From positions 494,910 to 558,909 of the forward strand of contig NZ_ACIS01000001.1 in NCBI RefSeq assembly GCF_000174355.1: a stretch of 64,000 nt of DNA, in the 5' to 3' direction. The stretch is from Pseudogulbenkiania ferrooxidans 2002. GTDB lineage: Bacteria; Pseudomonadota; Gammaproteobacteria; Burkholderiales; Chromobacteriaceae. Shown piece after piece: positions 36,072 to 45,620 of the stretch; the first letter of the stretch is position 1; every line of letters begins with the position of its first letter. A program made the position numbers and the translations under genes. The notes beneath the pieces are model-generated. The model saw only the letters and a program-made list of their open reading frames with translations. It was not told the DNA's origin and searched no databases.

Positions 36072-37319
36072 GTGATTTCCAGAAAACTCAGTCTGTTGTT
36101 GCCGGTACTGCTGCTGGCGGCGTGCGCCGTGGCGCCGCGCCCGGCGGATACCTCGGTTCGTTTCGAAACCGCCAGCGTGGCCGAACTGCCGCAGTGGCAG
36201 CAGCAAGCCGCGGCCGAGTCGCTGACGGCGTTGCAGCAAAGCTGCAAGGCGGTGGCGAAAAAGCCGGAATGGAGCGGCGTGTGCCGTACCGCCGCCGCCG
36301 TTCCGGCCAACGACGCCGCCGCGGTGCGCCGTTTCTTCGAAACCCATTTCAAGGCCTGGAAGCTGCGCGACGGCGAGCGCGACAGCGGGCTCATCACCGG
36401 CTACTACGAGCCGCTGCTCAACGGCAGCCGCGTCAAGACGGCGCGTACCCCGTACCCGCTGTACGGCGTGCCGGCCGATCTCTTGACGCTGGACGTGCCG
36501 CCCGCCGAGCGCGCCAAGAGCGTGCTGGTGGCGCGGCGCGGGCCGGGCAACAAGCTGACGCTGCGTGCCGGCGCGACCGTGGCCGGTCCCGGGGAGGTGG
36601 AGGTGCGGCCGGCCGACTTCCCCAGCGACGGCCGTACCAACAAGCTGCGCGGCCGCCTCGAGGGCCAGCGCCTGCGGCCCTACTACACCCGCGCCGAGAT
36701 CGAGCAGGGCCAGGGCGTCGCCAGCGCCCCGGTGCTGGCCTGGGTGGAAAACCCGGTCGAGCTGTTCTTCCTGCAGGTGCAGGGCTCGGGCCGCATCCAG
36801 CTCGAGGACGGCAGCTTCCTGCGCGTCGGCTACGCCGAGCAGAACGGCTACGCCTACCAGTCGATCGGCCGCTGGCTGGTGGACCGCGGCGAACTGACGC
36901 TGGCCGACGCCTCGATGCAGGGCATCCAGGACTGGATCAAGGCGCATCCGGGGCGCCAGCAGGAGCTGTTCAACGTCAACCCGAGCTACGTGTTCTTCAA
37001 GCCGCTGGCGCACGCCGACGGCGGGCCGCTCGGCACCCTGGGCGTGCCGCTCACCGACGGCTACAGCATCGCCGTCGATCCGCGCTACATCCCGCTCGGT
37101 GCCCCGGTCTACCTGTCCACCACCTGGCCGCTGTCGAACCAGCCGCTGGTGCGGCTGGTGCACGCGCAGGACACCGGCGGGGCGATCCGCGGGCCGATCC
37201 GCGCCGACTTCTTCTGGGGCTTCGGCACCGAGGCCGGCATGTACGCCGGGCGCATGAAACAGCCGGGCAGCCTGTGGATCCTGCTGCCCAAGGGCATGAA
37301 GCCGAGCCAGGCCATCTGA
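36072..37319 (+). CDS. mltA: Membrane-bound lytic murein transglycosylase A
   Basis: The 415-residue outer-membrane lipoprotein (lipobox LAAC, Cys18) cleaves peptidoglycan to 1,6-anhydro products. Visible are GLITGYYEPLL in the MltA domain, VELFFLQVQGSGRIQL, and the C-terminal 3D domain with catalytic Asp in VHAQDTGGAIRGPIRADFFWG. The start is GTG at 36072; no ATG would give a signal peptide. The efflux adaptor gene starts 14 nt after its stop, so they may be cotranscribed. Confidence 0.93.
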   Translation: MISRKLSLLLPVLLLAACAVAPRPADTSVRFETASVAELPQWQQQAAAESLTALQQSCKAVAKKPEWSGVCRTAAAVPANDAAAVRRFFETHFKAWKLRDGERDSGLITGYYEPLLNGSRVKTARTPYPLYGVPADLLTLDVPPAERAKSVLVARRGPGNKLTLRAGATVAGPGEVEVRPADFPSDGRTNKLRGRLEGQRLRPYYTRAEIEQGQGVASAPVLAWVENPVELFFLQVQGSGRIQLEDGSFLRVGYAEQNGYAYQSIGRWLVDRGELTLADASMQGIQDWIKAHPGRQQELFNVNPSYVFFKPLAHADGGPLGTLGVPLTDGYSIAVDPRYIPLGAPVYLSTTWPLSNQPLVRLVHAQDTGGAIRGPIRADFFWGFGTEAGMYAGRMKQPGSLWILLPKGMKPSQAI

Positions 37320-37332
37320 TCCGGACCCGACC

Positions 37333-38430
37333 ATGAAACCAACCCCGTTGCTCCTCATCCTGTCCTTGCTGGCGCTGACCGCCTGCAACGAGTCCTCGTC
37401 CTCCGCCGCCAAGGAGGAGGGGACCAAGGCGCCGCCGGCACGCGAACTGGCCGCGGGCGACGTGCTGGTCGCCAAGGTGGCACCGCTGGCCGACACCCTG
37501 GCCTTCACCGGCACCCTCAACGCGCTCGACAGCAGCACCGTCGCCGCCGAGGTGGAGGCGGTGGTGCGCGAGGTGGCGGTGCGCGAGGGCGAACGGGTGC
37601 GGCGCGGCCAGTTGCTGGCGCGGCTCGACAACGAGACGCTGGCGCAGAGCGTGGCCGAGCAGGAGGCGCAACTCGCCAACAGCCGGGCACGGCTGGGCTT
37701 GGCGCGCGTCAAGCGCGACAAGCAGCGCGAGCTGTACGATAGGGGCTTCATCTCGCGCCTGGCGTTCGAGGAAGTGGAGAGCGATTTCCAGGTGCGCGTC
37801 GGCGAGCTGAAAGCCCAGGAGGCGCAGCTGGCGCGCGCGCGCAAATCGCTGGGCGATACCCGCCTCAGCGCACCAATCGACGGCGTGGTGTACCAGCGCG
37901 CCATCAACCCGGGGGAGCTGGCGCAGCGCAATACGCCGCTGTTCCGCATCGCCGACCTGTCGGTGCTGGAACTGGCGGCCAGCGTGCCGGCGCGGCTGGT
38001 CGGCAAGCTGCACGTCGGCCAGCATGCCCGTTTCAGCGTCGAAGGGTTGGCCGAAGAATTCGACGCCGAATTGGTGCGGCTCAACCCGGTCGCGGCGGGC
38101 GGCACGCGCAGCTTCACCGTTTACCTGCGCGTGGCCAACCGCGACGGCCGGCTCAGCGCCGGCCAGTTCGCCAAGGGCGGCATCGTGCTCAACGAGGTCG
38201 ACGATGCCGTCAGCCTGCCGCTCGCGGCGCTGCACGATCTGGGCGGCAAGCCGTGGGTGCTGCTGCTGGAGCACGGTCGCATCGTCAAGCGCCCGGTCAG
38301 CGTGCGCTTGCTGGCCGAGGGCGCCGGGCGCGTCGCCGTCGCCGGCGTCAAGCCGGGCGAGACGCTGCTGGCCGCCAACCTGCTGGGCGTCAACCCGGGC
38401 GATGCGGTGACGCTCGCCGGCGCACGCTGA
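37333..38430 (+). CDS. RND efflux periplasmic adaptor subunit
   Basis: The 365-residue lipoprotein (lipobox LTAC, Cys18) is a membrane-fusion protein: lipoyl half-motifs at about 75-100 and 175-205 (LSAPIDGVVYQRAINPGELAQ) flank a coiled-coil hairpin (QSVAEQEAQLANSRARLGLARVKRD). It links the RND pump encoded 11 nt downstream to an outer-membrane channel, which is not encoded here. An exact uptake-like 12-mer lies at 38045-38056. Confidence 0.92.
   Translation: MKPTPLLLILSLLALTACNESSSSAAKEEGTKAPPARELAAGDVLVAKVAPLADTLAFTGTLNALDSSTVAAEVEAVVREVAVREGERVRRGQLLARLDNETLAQSVAEQEAQLANSRARLGLARVKRDKQRELYDRGFISRLAFEEVESDFQVRVGELKAQEAQLARARKSLGDTRLSAPIDGVVYQRAINPGELAQRNTPLFRIADLSVLELAASVPARLVGKLHVGQHARFSVEGLAEEFDAELVRLNPVAAGGTRSFTVYLRVANRDGRLSAGQFAKGGIVLNEVDDAVSLPLAALHDLGGKPWVLLLEHGRIVKRPVSVRLLAEGAGRVAVAGVKPGETLLAANLLGVNPGDAVTLAGAR
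38045..38056 (+). repeat. Uptake-like 12-mer within the adaptor gene
   Basis: Exact copy read as Gly-Leu(TTG)-Ala-Glu-Glu in the adaptor frame. Confidence 0.5.
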
Positions 38431-38440
38431 GGACGCCGCC

Positions 38441-41400
38441 ATGTGGTTGACCCGCGTCAGTATCCGCAACCCCTACTTCGCCACGGTGCTGATGCTGGCA
38501 CTGCTGGTACTGGGACTGTTCGCCGCCTGGCGTCTGCCGGTGGAGGAGTTTCCCGACATCCGCTTCCCGGTGGCGGTGGTCAGTACCACCTACAGCGGCG
38601 CCTCGCCCGAGGTGGTGGAGAGCGAGGTGAGCCGGCCGCTGGAAGAGGCGATCAACACCATCAGCGGCATCAAGCACATCCGCTCCTATTCCTTCGAAGG
38701 CAGCTCCACCATCGTGGTCGAGTTCGAGCTCTCCACCGATCCCAACGTCGCGGTGCAGGACGTGCGTGACCGGGTGGGCTCGGTGCAGGGGCGTTTCCGG
38801 CGCGAAATCTCCACGCCGACGGTGTCGCAGTTCAACCCCAACGACCAGCCCCTGCTGTCGATCACGCTGAGCTCGCCAGAGGTCAGCCCGCGCACCCTGA
38901 CCACCTGGGTCGACAACGTGCTGAAGAAGCGGCTGCAGACCGTGTCCGGCGTCGGCGAGGCCAAGCTGGTGGGCGGGGCCAAGCGCGAACTGCGCATCGA
39001 CCTCGACCCCTACCGGCTCGAGGCAGCCGGGCTGTCGCTGCCCGAGGTGGCGGCGGTGCTGCGCCAGGCCAACCAGGACTACCCGGCCGGCGACGTCGGC
39101 ACCAGCAGCCGCGAGCTGTCAGTGCGGGTGGCCGGCAAGCTCAAGTCGCCGGCCGACTTCGCCGCGCTGCCGCTGGCCTGGAAGAACGGCAACCCGGTGC
39201 GGCTCGCCGACGTGGCCGAGGTCAGCGATGCCGAGGCCGAACCCTCCAGCGTGTCGCTGATCGACGGCAAGCCCGCGGTCGGGCTGGAAATCCGCGCCGC
39301 GCGCGGCGCCAACGTGGTCGAGGTGGCGGACGGCGTGAAGCGGGTCATCGCCGCCGAGCGCGGCCAGATGCCGCCCGGCACGGTGGTCACCTACACCTAC
39401 GACAAGTCGCAGGACGTCAAGAATTCGCTGGCCGACGTGCGCGCCACGCTGATCGAGGGTGCGGCGCTGACGGTGCTGATCGTGTTCCTGTTCCTCGGCA
39501 GCTGGCGCAGCACGGTGATCACCGGGCTGACCCTGCCGGTGTCGCTGATCGGCACGCTGTTCGCGGTGCAGGCGCTGGGCTTCACCCTCAACCTGATGAC
39601 GCTGATGGCGCTGTCGCTGTCGATCGGGCTGTTGATCGACGACGCCATCGTGGTGCGCGAGAACATCGTGCGCCACGCCAACATGGGCAAGGGCCATTTC
39701 CAGGCAGCGCTGCAGGGCACCGAGGAGATCGGCCTGGCGGTACTCGCCACCACGCTGACCGTGGTGGCGGTGTTCCTGCCGGTCGGCTTCATGGGTGGCA
39801 TCATCGGCAAGTTCTTCCACGAATTCGGCCTGACCGTGACCGTGGCGGTGCTGATCTCGATGCTGGTCAGCTTCACCCTCGACCCGATGCTGTCCTCGCT
39901 CTGGCACGACCCGCACCACCACGGCGTCCGCCACAAGGGCCCGCTCGGGCGCCTGCTCGACGGCTTCGAGAACTCGCTCGACAGGTTGGCCGAAGGCTAT
40001 GTGGGGGTGATCCGCTGGGCGCTGGGTCACCGCAAGACGGTGCTGGCGGCGGCGCTGGCGCTGACCGTCGGCAGCTTCGCGCTGGTGCCGGTGATCGGCG
40101 GCGAATTCCTGCCGCGCGAGGACAAGGGCGAGTTTGCGCTGAGCTTCAAGACCGCCCCCGGCTCCTCGCTGGCCTACACCGAGGGCAAGGCGCGCGAACT
40201 GGAGAGCACGCTGCGCCGCCTGCCCGAGGTGAGGTCGGTCAACATCACCGTCGGCGGCGGCCGCTTCGGGGCCAGCAAGAACGAGGGGCGGCTCATCGTC
40301 AACGTCGGCAGCAAGAAGCAGCGTCAGCGCGACCTGTTCGCGCTGATGGACGGGGCGCGGCGCGAGAGCGGCCGGCTCGCCGGGGTGCAGATCCTGTCGA
40401 TCGAGGAACTGGGCAAGAAGGGCGGTGGCGGCAAGCCGGTCAACATCGGCCTGCGCGGCAGCGACCTCGCCCAGCTCGAGCAGGCCGCGGCCGACCTGCA
40501 ACGCCGGCTCGTCGCCATTCCCGGCGTCAGCGACATCGAGTCCAGCCTGAGCGAGGCCGACCCGGCGCTCAACGTCGAAGTACGGCGCGACGCCGCCGCC
40601 AGCCTCGGCATCGACCTCGCCGCCGTCGGCGAGAGCCTGTCCACGCTCTTGGCCGGCAACGTCGTCACCACCTGGGAGGCGCCGGACGGCGAGAATTACG
40701 ACGTGCGCCTGCAGGTGCCGAAGGAGCAGCGCCGCGAGGGCCTGCTCGACGTGCTGACCGTGGCCGGCCCCGCCGATGCCCAAGGGCACAAGCCGATGGT
40801 GCCGCTCTCCACCGTCTCCGCCACCCGCAACGCCGAGAGCCCGCGCCAGATCGACCGCGTCGACCTGCTGCGCGAGGTGACGCTGACCGCCAACGTGTCC
40901 GGCCGCGACACCGGCTCGGTGTTTGCCGACATCGGCAAGCTCACGGCGTCGCTCAAGCTGCCGCCGGGGGTGACGCTGGCGCAGCAGGGCGAGCGCCAGG
41001 ACATGCAGGAATCGCTGGGCTTCGCGGTGCAGGCGCTGGCGATGGGGGTGATCTTCATCTACATGATCCTGGTGGCGCAGTTCCGCAGCTTCTCGCTGCC
41101 GCTGTCGATCATGGTGGCGCTGCCGCTGGCCTTCGTCGGCGTGTTCCTTGGCCTGCTCGCCTTCGGCTCCACGCTCAACATGTTCTCGGTGATCGGCATC
41201 GTGATGCTGATGGGGCTCGCCGCCAAGAACGGCATCCTGCTGGTCGACTTCATCAACCAGTCGCGGCGCGAGGGCATGGCGCGCGAGGACGCCATCGTCG
41301 AGGCCGGGCGGGTGCGGCTGCGCCCGATCATGATGACCAGCCTGGCGATGATCTGCGGCATGCTGCCCCTGGCGCTGGGCGCGGGGGAGGGCTCGGAATC

Positions 41401-41563
41401 GCGCGCGCCGATGGCGCACGCCATCATCGGCGGCATGGTGACCTCGACGCTGCTGACGCTGCTGGTGCTGCCGGTGGTGTACACCTACCTCGACGGCCTG
41501 CGCGAGCGGGTGCGGCGGCTTATGGGCGGCAAGCGCAGCGGGAAGGTGGAGCGGGTGTCGTAA
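38441..41563 (+). CDS. RND-family multidrug efflux permease (HAE1 type)
   Basis: The 1040-residue inner-membrane pump has twelve transmembrane segments in two halves, each followed by a large periplasmic porter domain. The N-terminus RNPYFATVLMLALLVLGLFAAWRLPVEEFPDI is typical, and SIGLLIDDAIVVRENIVRH in helix 4 carries the proton-relay Asp-Asp pair. Hydrophobic-amphiphilic efflux is predicted; the drug range cannot be told. It ends with a bidirectional terminator. Confidence 0.93.
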   Translation: MWLTRVSIRNPYFATVLMLALLVLGLFAAWRLPVEEFPDIRFPVAVVSTTYSGASPEVVESEVSRPLEEAINTISGIKHIRSYSFEGSSTIVVEFELSTDPNVAVQDVRDRVGSVQGRFRREISTPTVSQFNPNDQPLLSITLSSPEVSPRTLTTWVDNVLKKRLQTVSGVGEAKLVGGAKRELRIDLDPYRLEAAGLSLPEVAAVLRQANQDYPAGDVGTSSRELSVRVAGKLKSPADFAALPLAWKNGNPVRLADVAEVSDAEAEPSSVSLIDGKPAVGLEIRAARGANVVEVADGVKRVIAAERGQMPPGTVVTYTYDKSQDVKNSLADVRATLIEGAALTVLIVFLFLGSWRSTVITGLTLPVSLIGTLFAVQALGFTLNLMTLMALSLSIGLLIDDAIVVRENIVRHANMGKGHFQAALQGTEEIGLAVLATTLTVVAVFLPVGFMGGIIGKFFHEFGLTVTVAVLISMLVSFTLDPMLSSLWHDPHHHGVRHKGPLGRLLDGFENSLDRLAEGYVGVIRWALGHRKTVLAAALALTVGSFALVPVIGGEFLPREDKGEFALSFKTAPGSSLAYTEGKARELESTLRRLPEVRSVNITVGGGRFGASKNEGRLIVNVGSKKQRQRDLFALMDGARRESGRLAGVQILSIEELGKKGGGGKPVNIGLRGSDLAQLEQAAADLQRRLVAIPGVSDIESSLSEADPALNVEVRRDAAASLGIDLAAVGESLSTLLAGNVVTTWEAPDGENYDVRLQVPKEQRREGLLDVLTVAGPADAQGHKPMVPLSTVSATRNAESPRQIDRVDLLREVTLTANVSGRDTGSVFADIGKLTASLKLPPGVTLAQQGERQDMQESLGFAVQALAMGVIFIYMILVAQFRSFSLPLSIMVALPLAFVGVFLGLLAFGSTLNMFSVIGIVMLMGLAAKNGILLVDFINQSRREGMAREDAIVEAGRVRLRPIMMTSLAMICGMLPLALGAGEGSESRAPMAHAIIGGMVTSTLLTLLVLPVVYTYLDGLRERVRRLMGGKRSGKVERVS
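39984..39995 (+). repeat. Uptake-like 12-mer within the RND gene
   Basis: Exact copy read as Arg-Leu(TTG)-Ala-Glu-Gly. Confidence 0.5.
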
Positions 41564-41574
41564 CACAGGGCATT

Positions 41575-41613
41575 GGCGTAAAAAGGCCGGGTCAAGCCCG
41601 GCCTTTTTACGCC
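41575..41613. terminator. Bidirectional terminator
   Basis: A 17-bp perfect stem (41575-41591 with 41597-41613) around a 5-nt loop, with A5 in the left arm and T5 in the right arm, so it works for both the RND operon and the leftward outer-membrane protein gene. Confidence 0.92.
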
Positions 41614-41621
41614 CGAGGGGC

Positions 41622-42296
41622 TCAGTAGAAGCGGTAGGTCAGCCCGAGCGACAGCAGATCGACATCGGATTGGCCGGTCTTGTCGGAGTCGCCAACCTTG
41701 TGGAAGCGCTCCCATTCCGCGCGCAGCGCCAATTCCTTGGTGAAGGCGTAGTTCACCCCGAGACCATAGGTCAGATCGCTGTTACGCGCGCTGTCGCTGG
41801 CCGAACGACCTCCTGCCGAGGCCGAGATTTCGGTCTTCAGACTGTAGACGCCGAGCTTGCCGAATGCCGAGAACTGTTCGGTGATCGGCAGGATGCCGAC
41901 CGCGTCGATGAACAGCCCATCCTTCACCTTCACGCTGGCGTCGACCGAAGTCGGGGTAATGGGGGAGCCATCGACCGCCGTCACCGTGGTGTGGGCATCG
42001 AAGCGGCCGAGGTCAAGATAACCGCCTTCCACTGCGAAATACCGGTTGAACTGGTAGCCGGCGAACAGCTTCCAGCCCGTGTCGGTGTCGTCCACCGAGG
42101 TGCCGCTTGCCGTCAGTCCGCCTTGGGCGAGGGTGGAGTCAAAATCACTGGCGCTAAAGTCCTGGGCTTTCGATTGCCCGACGCTGATCCCCCCATACCA
42201 TCCTGTTGCTGCCGCATCCGCGGCATGTGCCGCCGGTACCGACAGCAGCGTAATCCCCAGTAAAGAGAAGGCCGGGATAAGGTTTTTCGGCTTCAT
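41622..42296 (-). CDS. Outer-membrane beta-barrel protein (OmpA-like N-terminal domain)
   Basis: The 224-residue protein has a signal peptide (to about residue 25, PAAHA) and alternating strands of an eight-stranded barrel: GWYGGISVGQSKAQDF, WKLFAGYQFNRYFAVEGGYLDLG, FSAFGKLGVYSLKTEI. It ends LGLTYRFY, the C-terminal aromatic required for barrel assembly. No periplasmic peptidoglycan-binding domain is present. Function unknown, perhaps an attachment or small porin-like protein. Confidence 0.85.
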   Translation of the reverse strand: MKPKNLIPAFSLLGITLLSVPAAHAADAAATGWYGGISVGQSKAQDFSASDFDSTLAQGGLTASGTSVDDTDTGWKLFAGYQFNRYFAVEGGYLDLGRFDAHTTVTAVDGSPITPTSVDASVKVKDGLFIDAVGILPITEQFSAFGKLGVYSLKTEISASAGGRSASDSARNSDLTYGLGVNYAFTKELALRAEWERFHKVGDSDKTGQSDVDLLSLGLTYRFY

Positions 42297-42711
42297 GGTT
42301 ATCTCTTTCGTTCAACTTGGTTAGCGATGACGTGGTGGCGCTGTGGGCTACGGATGGGGGGTGGGCGCGCAACACCCTCTGTAAGTTAGACGATTATGCT
42401 TAAAAATCACCTCGATTTTTCTTTTAACTGATTTTTCCCTGAATGGCATCGTGCAAGATGGCGACTGTCCTGCTCCGTCGGGGTTTTGCCGGAAGTTTCG
42501 CTGTGTGTCGCAGACGCTTTCCGGCGCAGAGTTATGCCCAATGTGTTGTGGGAGCCACCGGGGGCGATGGCCCGTCGGCCTGCAGGCAGGAGTGGAGATG
42601 GCTGGATGTTTAAATTTTAATTTGTTATTAAAAAACAAATATTCATTATTTTTAGAAATATAGAAGCTGCGATATAGTCGCCTCATCGCCTTTCCTCCTC
42701 GGGCCCGCACC
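42297..42711. promoter_or_regulatory. Intergenic region with AT-rich palindrome
   Basis: About 415 bp between divergent genes. At 42603-42665 the sequence is unusually AT-rich for this genome and contains the inverted repeat ATTTGTT (42620-42626) / AACAAAT (42634-42640). It lies about 75-90 bp before the hydrolase start and could be an operator or UP element. Nothing else is recognisable. Confidence 0.45.
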
Positions 42712-43299
42712 ATGCGCCACGACTACGCCGACTTCGACTTCATCATCCAGCCCGGCTGGAACAACTCCGCTCCCGAGCACTGGCAAAGCCACTGGCAGCA
42801 CAGCCTCGGCGCGCGCCGCGTCGACAATGAGGAGTGGAACACGCCGCGGCTGGAAGACTGGCTGGACGGGCTCGACCGCGCCGTCGAGGCGAGCCGCCGC
42901 CCGGTGGTGGTGATCGCGCACAGCCTGGGCTGCGTCACCGTCGCCCACTACGCCCGGCGCCACCCGCACAAGCTGGCCGGTGCGTTGCTGGTGGCCCCGG
43001 CGGACGTCGAACGCGCCAGCGCCCCGCCGGCACTGCTACCCTTTGCGCCGTTGCCCGTGGCACCGCTGCCGTTTGCCGCGCGCATCGTCGCCAGTGACAG
43101 CGATCCGTTCTGCCTGCCGCTGCGCTCGGCGCGCCTCGCCAGCCTGTGGCAGGCGCCGCTGGTGTGGCTGCGCCATGGCGGCCACATCAACGTGGCATCC
43201 GGCCATCACCAGTGGGAGGAGGGGCTGGCCGAGCTCGACGCCTTGCTGGACGCCGTGAGTGCCCGGCAGTGCGGCGGGGCTCAACGGCGGCAGGCCTGA
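42712..43299 (+). CDS. RBBP9/YdeN family alpha/beta hydrolase
   Basis: The 195-residue protein belongs to the small serine-hydrolase family RBBP9/YdeN. The nucleophile elbow is VVVIAHSLGCVTVAHY (Ser in A-H-S-L-G), the acid is in VASDSDPFCL, and the catalytic His is in RHGGHINVASGHHQWEEG. The substrate is unknown. It is monocistronic, with an AT-rich upstream region. Confidence 0.88.
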   Translation: MRHDYADFDFIIQPGWNNSAPEHWQSHWQHSLGARRVDNEEWNTPRLEDWLDGLDRAVEASRRPVVVIAHSLGCVTVAHYARRHPHKLAGALLVAPADVERASAPPALLPFAPLPVAPLPFAARIVASDSDPFCLPLRSARLASLWQAPLVWLRHGGHINVASGHHQWEEGLAELDALLDAVSARQCGGAQRRQA

Positions 43300-43366
43300 G
43301 CCGGGAGGGTTCCAGCTAACGGCGTGGACGGCGCCGTCTGGCCGCCCTCGCGGCGGGCTGGGTGCT

Positions 43367-44077
43367 TCACTCCGCCAGCGCCACCACCACACGCTTGTTG
43401 CGTGCCCCCTTGCTCTCGATCTTCTTGACCACGACCGGGCCGATCTCGCCGGTGCGGGCCACGTGGGTGCCGCCACACGGTTGCAGGTCGACGCCATCGA
43501 CCTCGATCAGGCGGATCTCCGGCAGTTCCAGCGGGGGCGTGACCGACATGGTCTTGATCAGCTCCGGCTGCGCCTTGAGCGCCTCGCCCGAGGTCATCAC
43601 CACCTTCACCGCGCGGTCCTCGGCGATCAGCCGGTTCAGCTCGCGTTCGATCTCGTCACGATCCAGCACCATGCCTTCCGGCAGGTCGAAGTCGAGCCGG
43701 CCCGACTCGGTGGTCAGGTTGCCGCCGGTGACGCCGGCCTTGATCACCACCGACAGCAGGTGCAGGCAGGTATGCACGCGCATGTGGCGGTGGCGCCGTG
43801 ACCAGTCCAGCTCCAGCGTCACCGGGGTGCCTTCGGCCAACCTTGGGGCATCGGCCGCCACCAGGTGCACGATGTCGCGCGTGGCCTTGTCGCGGCGCGT
43901 GTCCTGCACCGTCAGCACCATTCCGTCCGTCGTGCTCAGCGTGGCGCAGTCGCCCGGCTGGCCGCCGCCCAGCGGGTAGCACAGTGTCTCTTCCAGCACC
44001 ACGCCCTGTTCGTCGTGGCGGCGTACCCGGGTCTCCAGCCGGGTCTGGTAAGGGTCGCGGTAGAAGGCTTCCTGCAT
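43367..44077 (-). CDS. Alanyl-tRNA editing protein (AlaX type)
   Basis: The 236-residue stand-alone editing domain resembles the editing and C-terminal zinc region of AlaRS and hydrolyses mischarged Ser- or Gly-tRNA-Ala. Zinc ligands are visible in HTCLHLL and in the CGGTH motif near the end; YPLGGGQPGD lies near the N-terminus. AGGAG precedes the ATG at 44075-44077. An uptake-like 12-mer is embedded at 43831-43842. Confidence 0.9.
   Translation of the reverse strand: MQEAFYRDPYQTRLETRVRRHDEQGVVLEETLCYPLGGGQPGDCATLSTTDGMVLTVQDTRRDKATRDIVHLVAADAPRLAEGTPVTLELDWSRRHRHMRVHTCLHLLSVVIKAGVTGGNLTTESGRLDFDLPEGMVLDRDEIERELNRLIAEDRAVKVVMTSGEALKAQPELIKTMSVTPPLELPEIRLIEVDGVDLQPCGGTHVARTGEIGPVVVKKIESKGARNKRVVVALAE
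43831..43842 (-). repeat. Uptake-like 12-mer within the AlaX gene
   Basis: Exact minus-strand copy read in the AlaX frame as Arg-Leu(TTG)-Ala-Glu-Gly. Confidence 0.5.
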
Positions 44078-44138
44078 GATCTCTCCTGTTGTCCTGTGAG
44101 GATGTTCCCGGCAGCCAAACTCCAGGGAACCCGTTCTC

Positions 44139-44280
44139 AGAACCTGTTTATGATCTCGCGAGCTAGAGCGCGACAAGGCAAAAACGGCTGGGGAAGCGGA
44201 GTTTACAAGGGGTAAATGAGCATTCCGAAGACGTGTTTAACGCGGTATCGCCGACGCGCAGCAGATCGTAAACAGGTTCT
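44139..44280. repeat. Intergenic inverted-repeat element, copy D
   Basis: A 142-bp element with near-perfect terminal inverted repeats (AGAACCTGTTTATGATCT and AGATCGTAAACAGGTTCT, 17 of 18 matching). The interior differs from copies A-C but keeps their layout: GCTGCGCGTC next to one end and a central palindromic block TTTACCCCTTGTAAA where the others have TGTACTCCAGTACA. It lies between AlaX and the LysE exporter gene. Confidence 0.75.
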
Positions 44281-44346
44281 CAAGAAGAGTGGGGACGGTG
44301 CAGCACATTGGCAAGACACACTCGCCGCCGTTTTCGGCCATACAGT

Positions 44347-44982
44347 TCAGCGCAACCCGCCCAGCCAGCGCAGCAGCTGCCACGCCGCCATGCCGAGCAG
44401 CAAGACCCCGGCCAGCCGGCTGATCAAGCGCCGCTGCGGCGTGCCGAGCCGCTCTCCGAGCCGACCCGTAACCATGGCCAGCAGCCCCCACCACAGTGCC
44501 GAGCCGGTAAAGACTCCGGCGATCATGCTCCAGGCGTCCGTCGCCGACAGCGCGCTGCGGCTTGCCGCCAACGCCGCGAACACCCCGCTGAAGGCGACGA
44601 TGGTCATCGGGTTGGCGAGCGTCAGCGCGAAGGTGGAGAGGAACAGCCGTGGCAGCCGCCCTCCCGGCAGCGCGGCGGCGCTGGTGGTGGCCGCTCCGCT
44701 TTGCAAGGTGCGCCAGCCGAGCCAGCCCAAGAACACCGCGCCGGGCAGGCTCAGCCACTGCTGCAGACCGTTCAGATAAGCCGACAGCACGGCGAGGCCG
44801 AAGGCACCCAGCGCGCCGTACAGCCCGTCGGCGCAGGCCGCGCCCAGCCCGCTGACGAAGCCCGCCAGTCGGCCGTGCTGCAAGGTGCGCTGGATGCACA
44901 GCAGGCCGATCGGCCCCACCGGGGCGGCAATCGCCAGCCCCATCAGCACCGCCTTGGCGGCCAAGCCCAAACTGCTCTCCAT
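44347..44982 (-). CDS. LysE-family amino-acid exporter
   Basis: The 211-residue membrane protein has the LysE/RhtB layout of about six helices and the family start GLAIAAPVGPIGLLCIQRTL. A later conserved stretch is FALTLANPMTIVAFSGVFAAL. It would export an amino acid. The Lrp-type regulator transcribed divergently at 45117 is the likely controller. GGAG precedes the ATG at 44980-44982. Confidence 0.9.
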   Translation of the reverse strand: MESSLGLAAKAVLMGLAIAAPVGPIGLLCIQRTLQHGRLAGFVSGLGAACADGLYGALGAFGLAVLSAYLNGLQQWLSLPGAVFLGWLGWRTLQSGAATTSAAALPGGRLPRLFLSTFALTLANPMTIVAFSGVFAALAASRSALSATDAWSMIAGVFTGSALWWGLLAMVTGRLGERLGTPQRRLISRLAGVLLLGMAAWQLLRWLGGLR

Positions 44983-45116
44983 GCTGGTCTCCTCCCTGGT
45001 TTTCACTACGCCTCAGTGTGCCCGCGGCAGTGCCGCGCTAACATGGCGAAACACAGGAAGTTAGCAATGGCTGCCTGAAAATATAAGGCTAAAATGAAAA
45101 GGGGGAGAAAATCGTC

Positions 45117-45572
45117 ATGGAACTGGACCGGAAAAACTGGGCCATTCTCGAGGCCCTGCAGCAGGATGCCCGACTCACCCTGACCGAGCTGGCGCGCCGC
45201 GTCGCGCTGTCGGTGCCGGCGGTCACCGAGCGCGTCAAGCGCCTGGAAGAGGCTGGCGTGATCACCGGCTACCACGCCGACGTGGCGCCGCAGCAGGTCG
45301 GTTACGGACTCTCCGCGCTGATCGGCATCAACTGCGCCCAACCCTACAAGAACCGCCTGCTCGACACGCTGCGCGCCGCGCCGGAGGTGCTGGAATGCTG
45401 CCACGTCACCGGCAGCGACTCCTACATCATCAAGGTGGTGACGCGCGACACCCGCCACCTCGAGGCCTTCATCGGCCGCATCAACCACTTCGGCGAGACG
45501 CGCACCTCGATCGTGCTGTCGGTACCGATCCCGCCGCGCGCGATCCAGCCCTGCACACCGGATGGCACCTGA
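45117..45572 (+). CDS. Lrp/AsnC-family transcriptional regulator
   Basis: The 151-residue protein has an N-terminal helix-turn-helix (LTELARRVALSVPAVTERVKRLEEAGVITGYHA) and a C-terminal RAM ligand-binding domain (VLECCHVTGSDSYIIKVVTRDTRHLEAFI). Such regulators sense amino acids. Its divergence from the LysE exporter, as with ArgP/LysE-type pairs, suggests it controls export. Confidence 0.92.
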   Translation: MELDRKNWAILEALQQDARLTLTELARRVALSVPAVTERVKRLEEAGVITGYHADVAPQQVGYGLSALIGINCAQPYKNRLLDTLRAAPEVLECCHVTGSDSYIIKVVTRDTRHLEAFIGRINHFGETRTSIVLSVPIPPRAIQPCTPDGT

Positions 45573-45620
45573 GCCGGGGGCGGCGCGTCACGGGCATGGC
45601 GCCAGGCCGATGCGCGGGTC

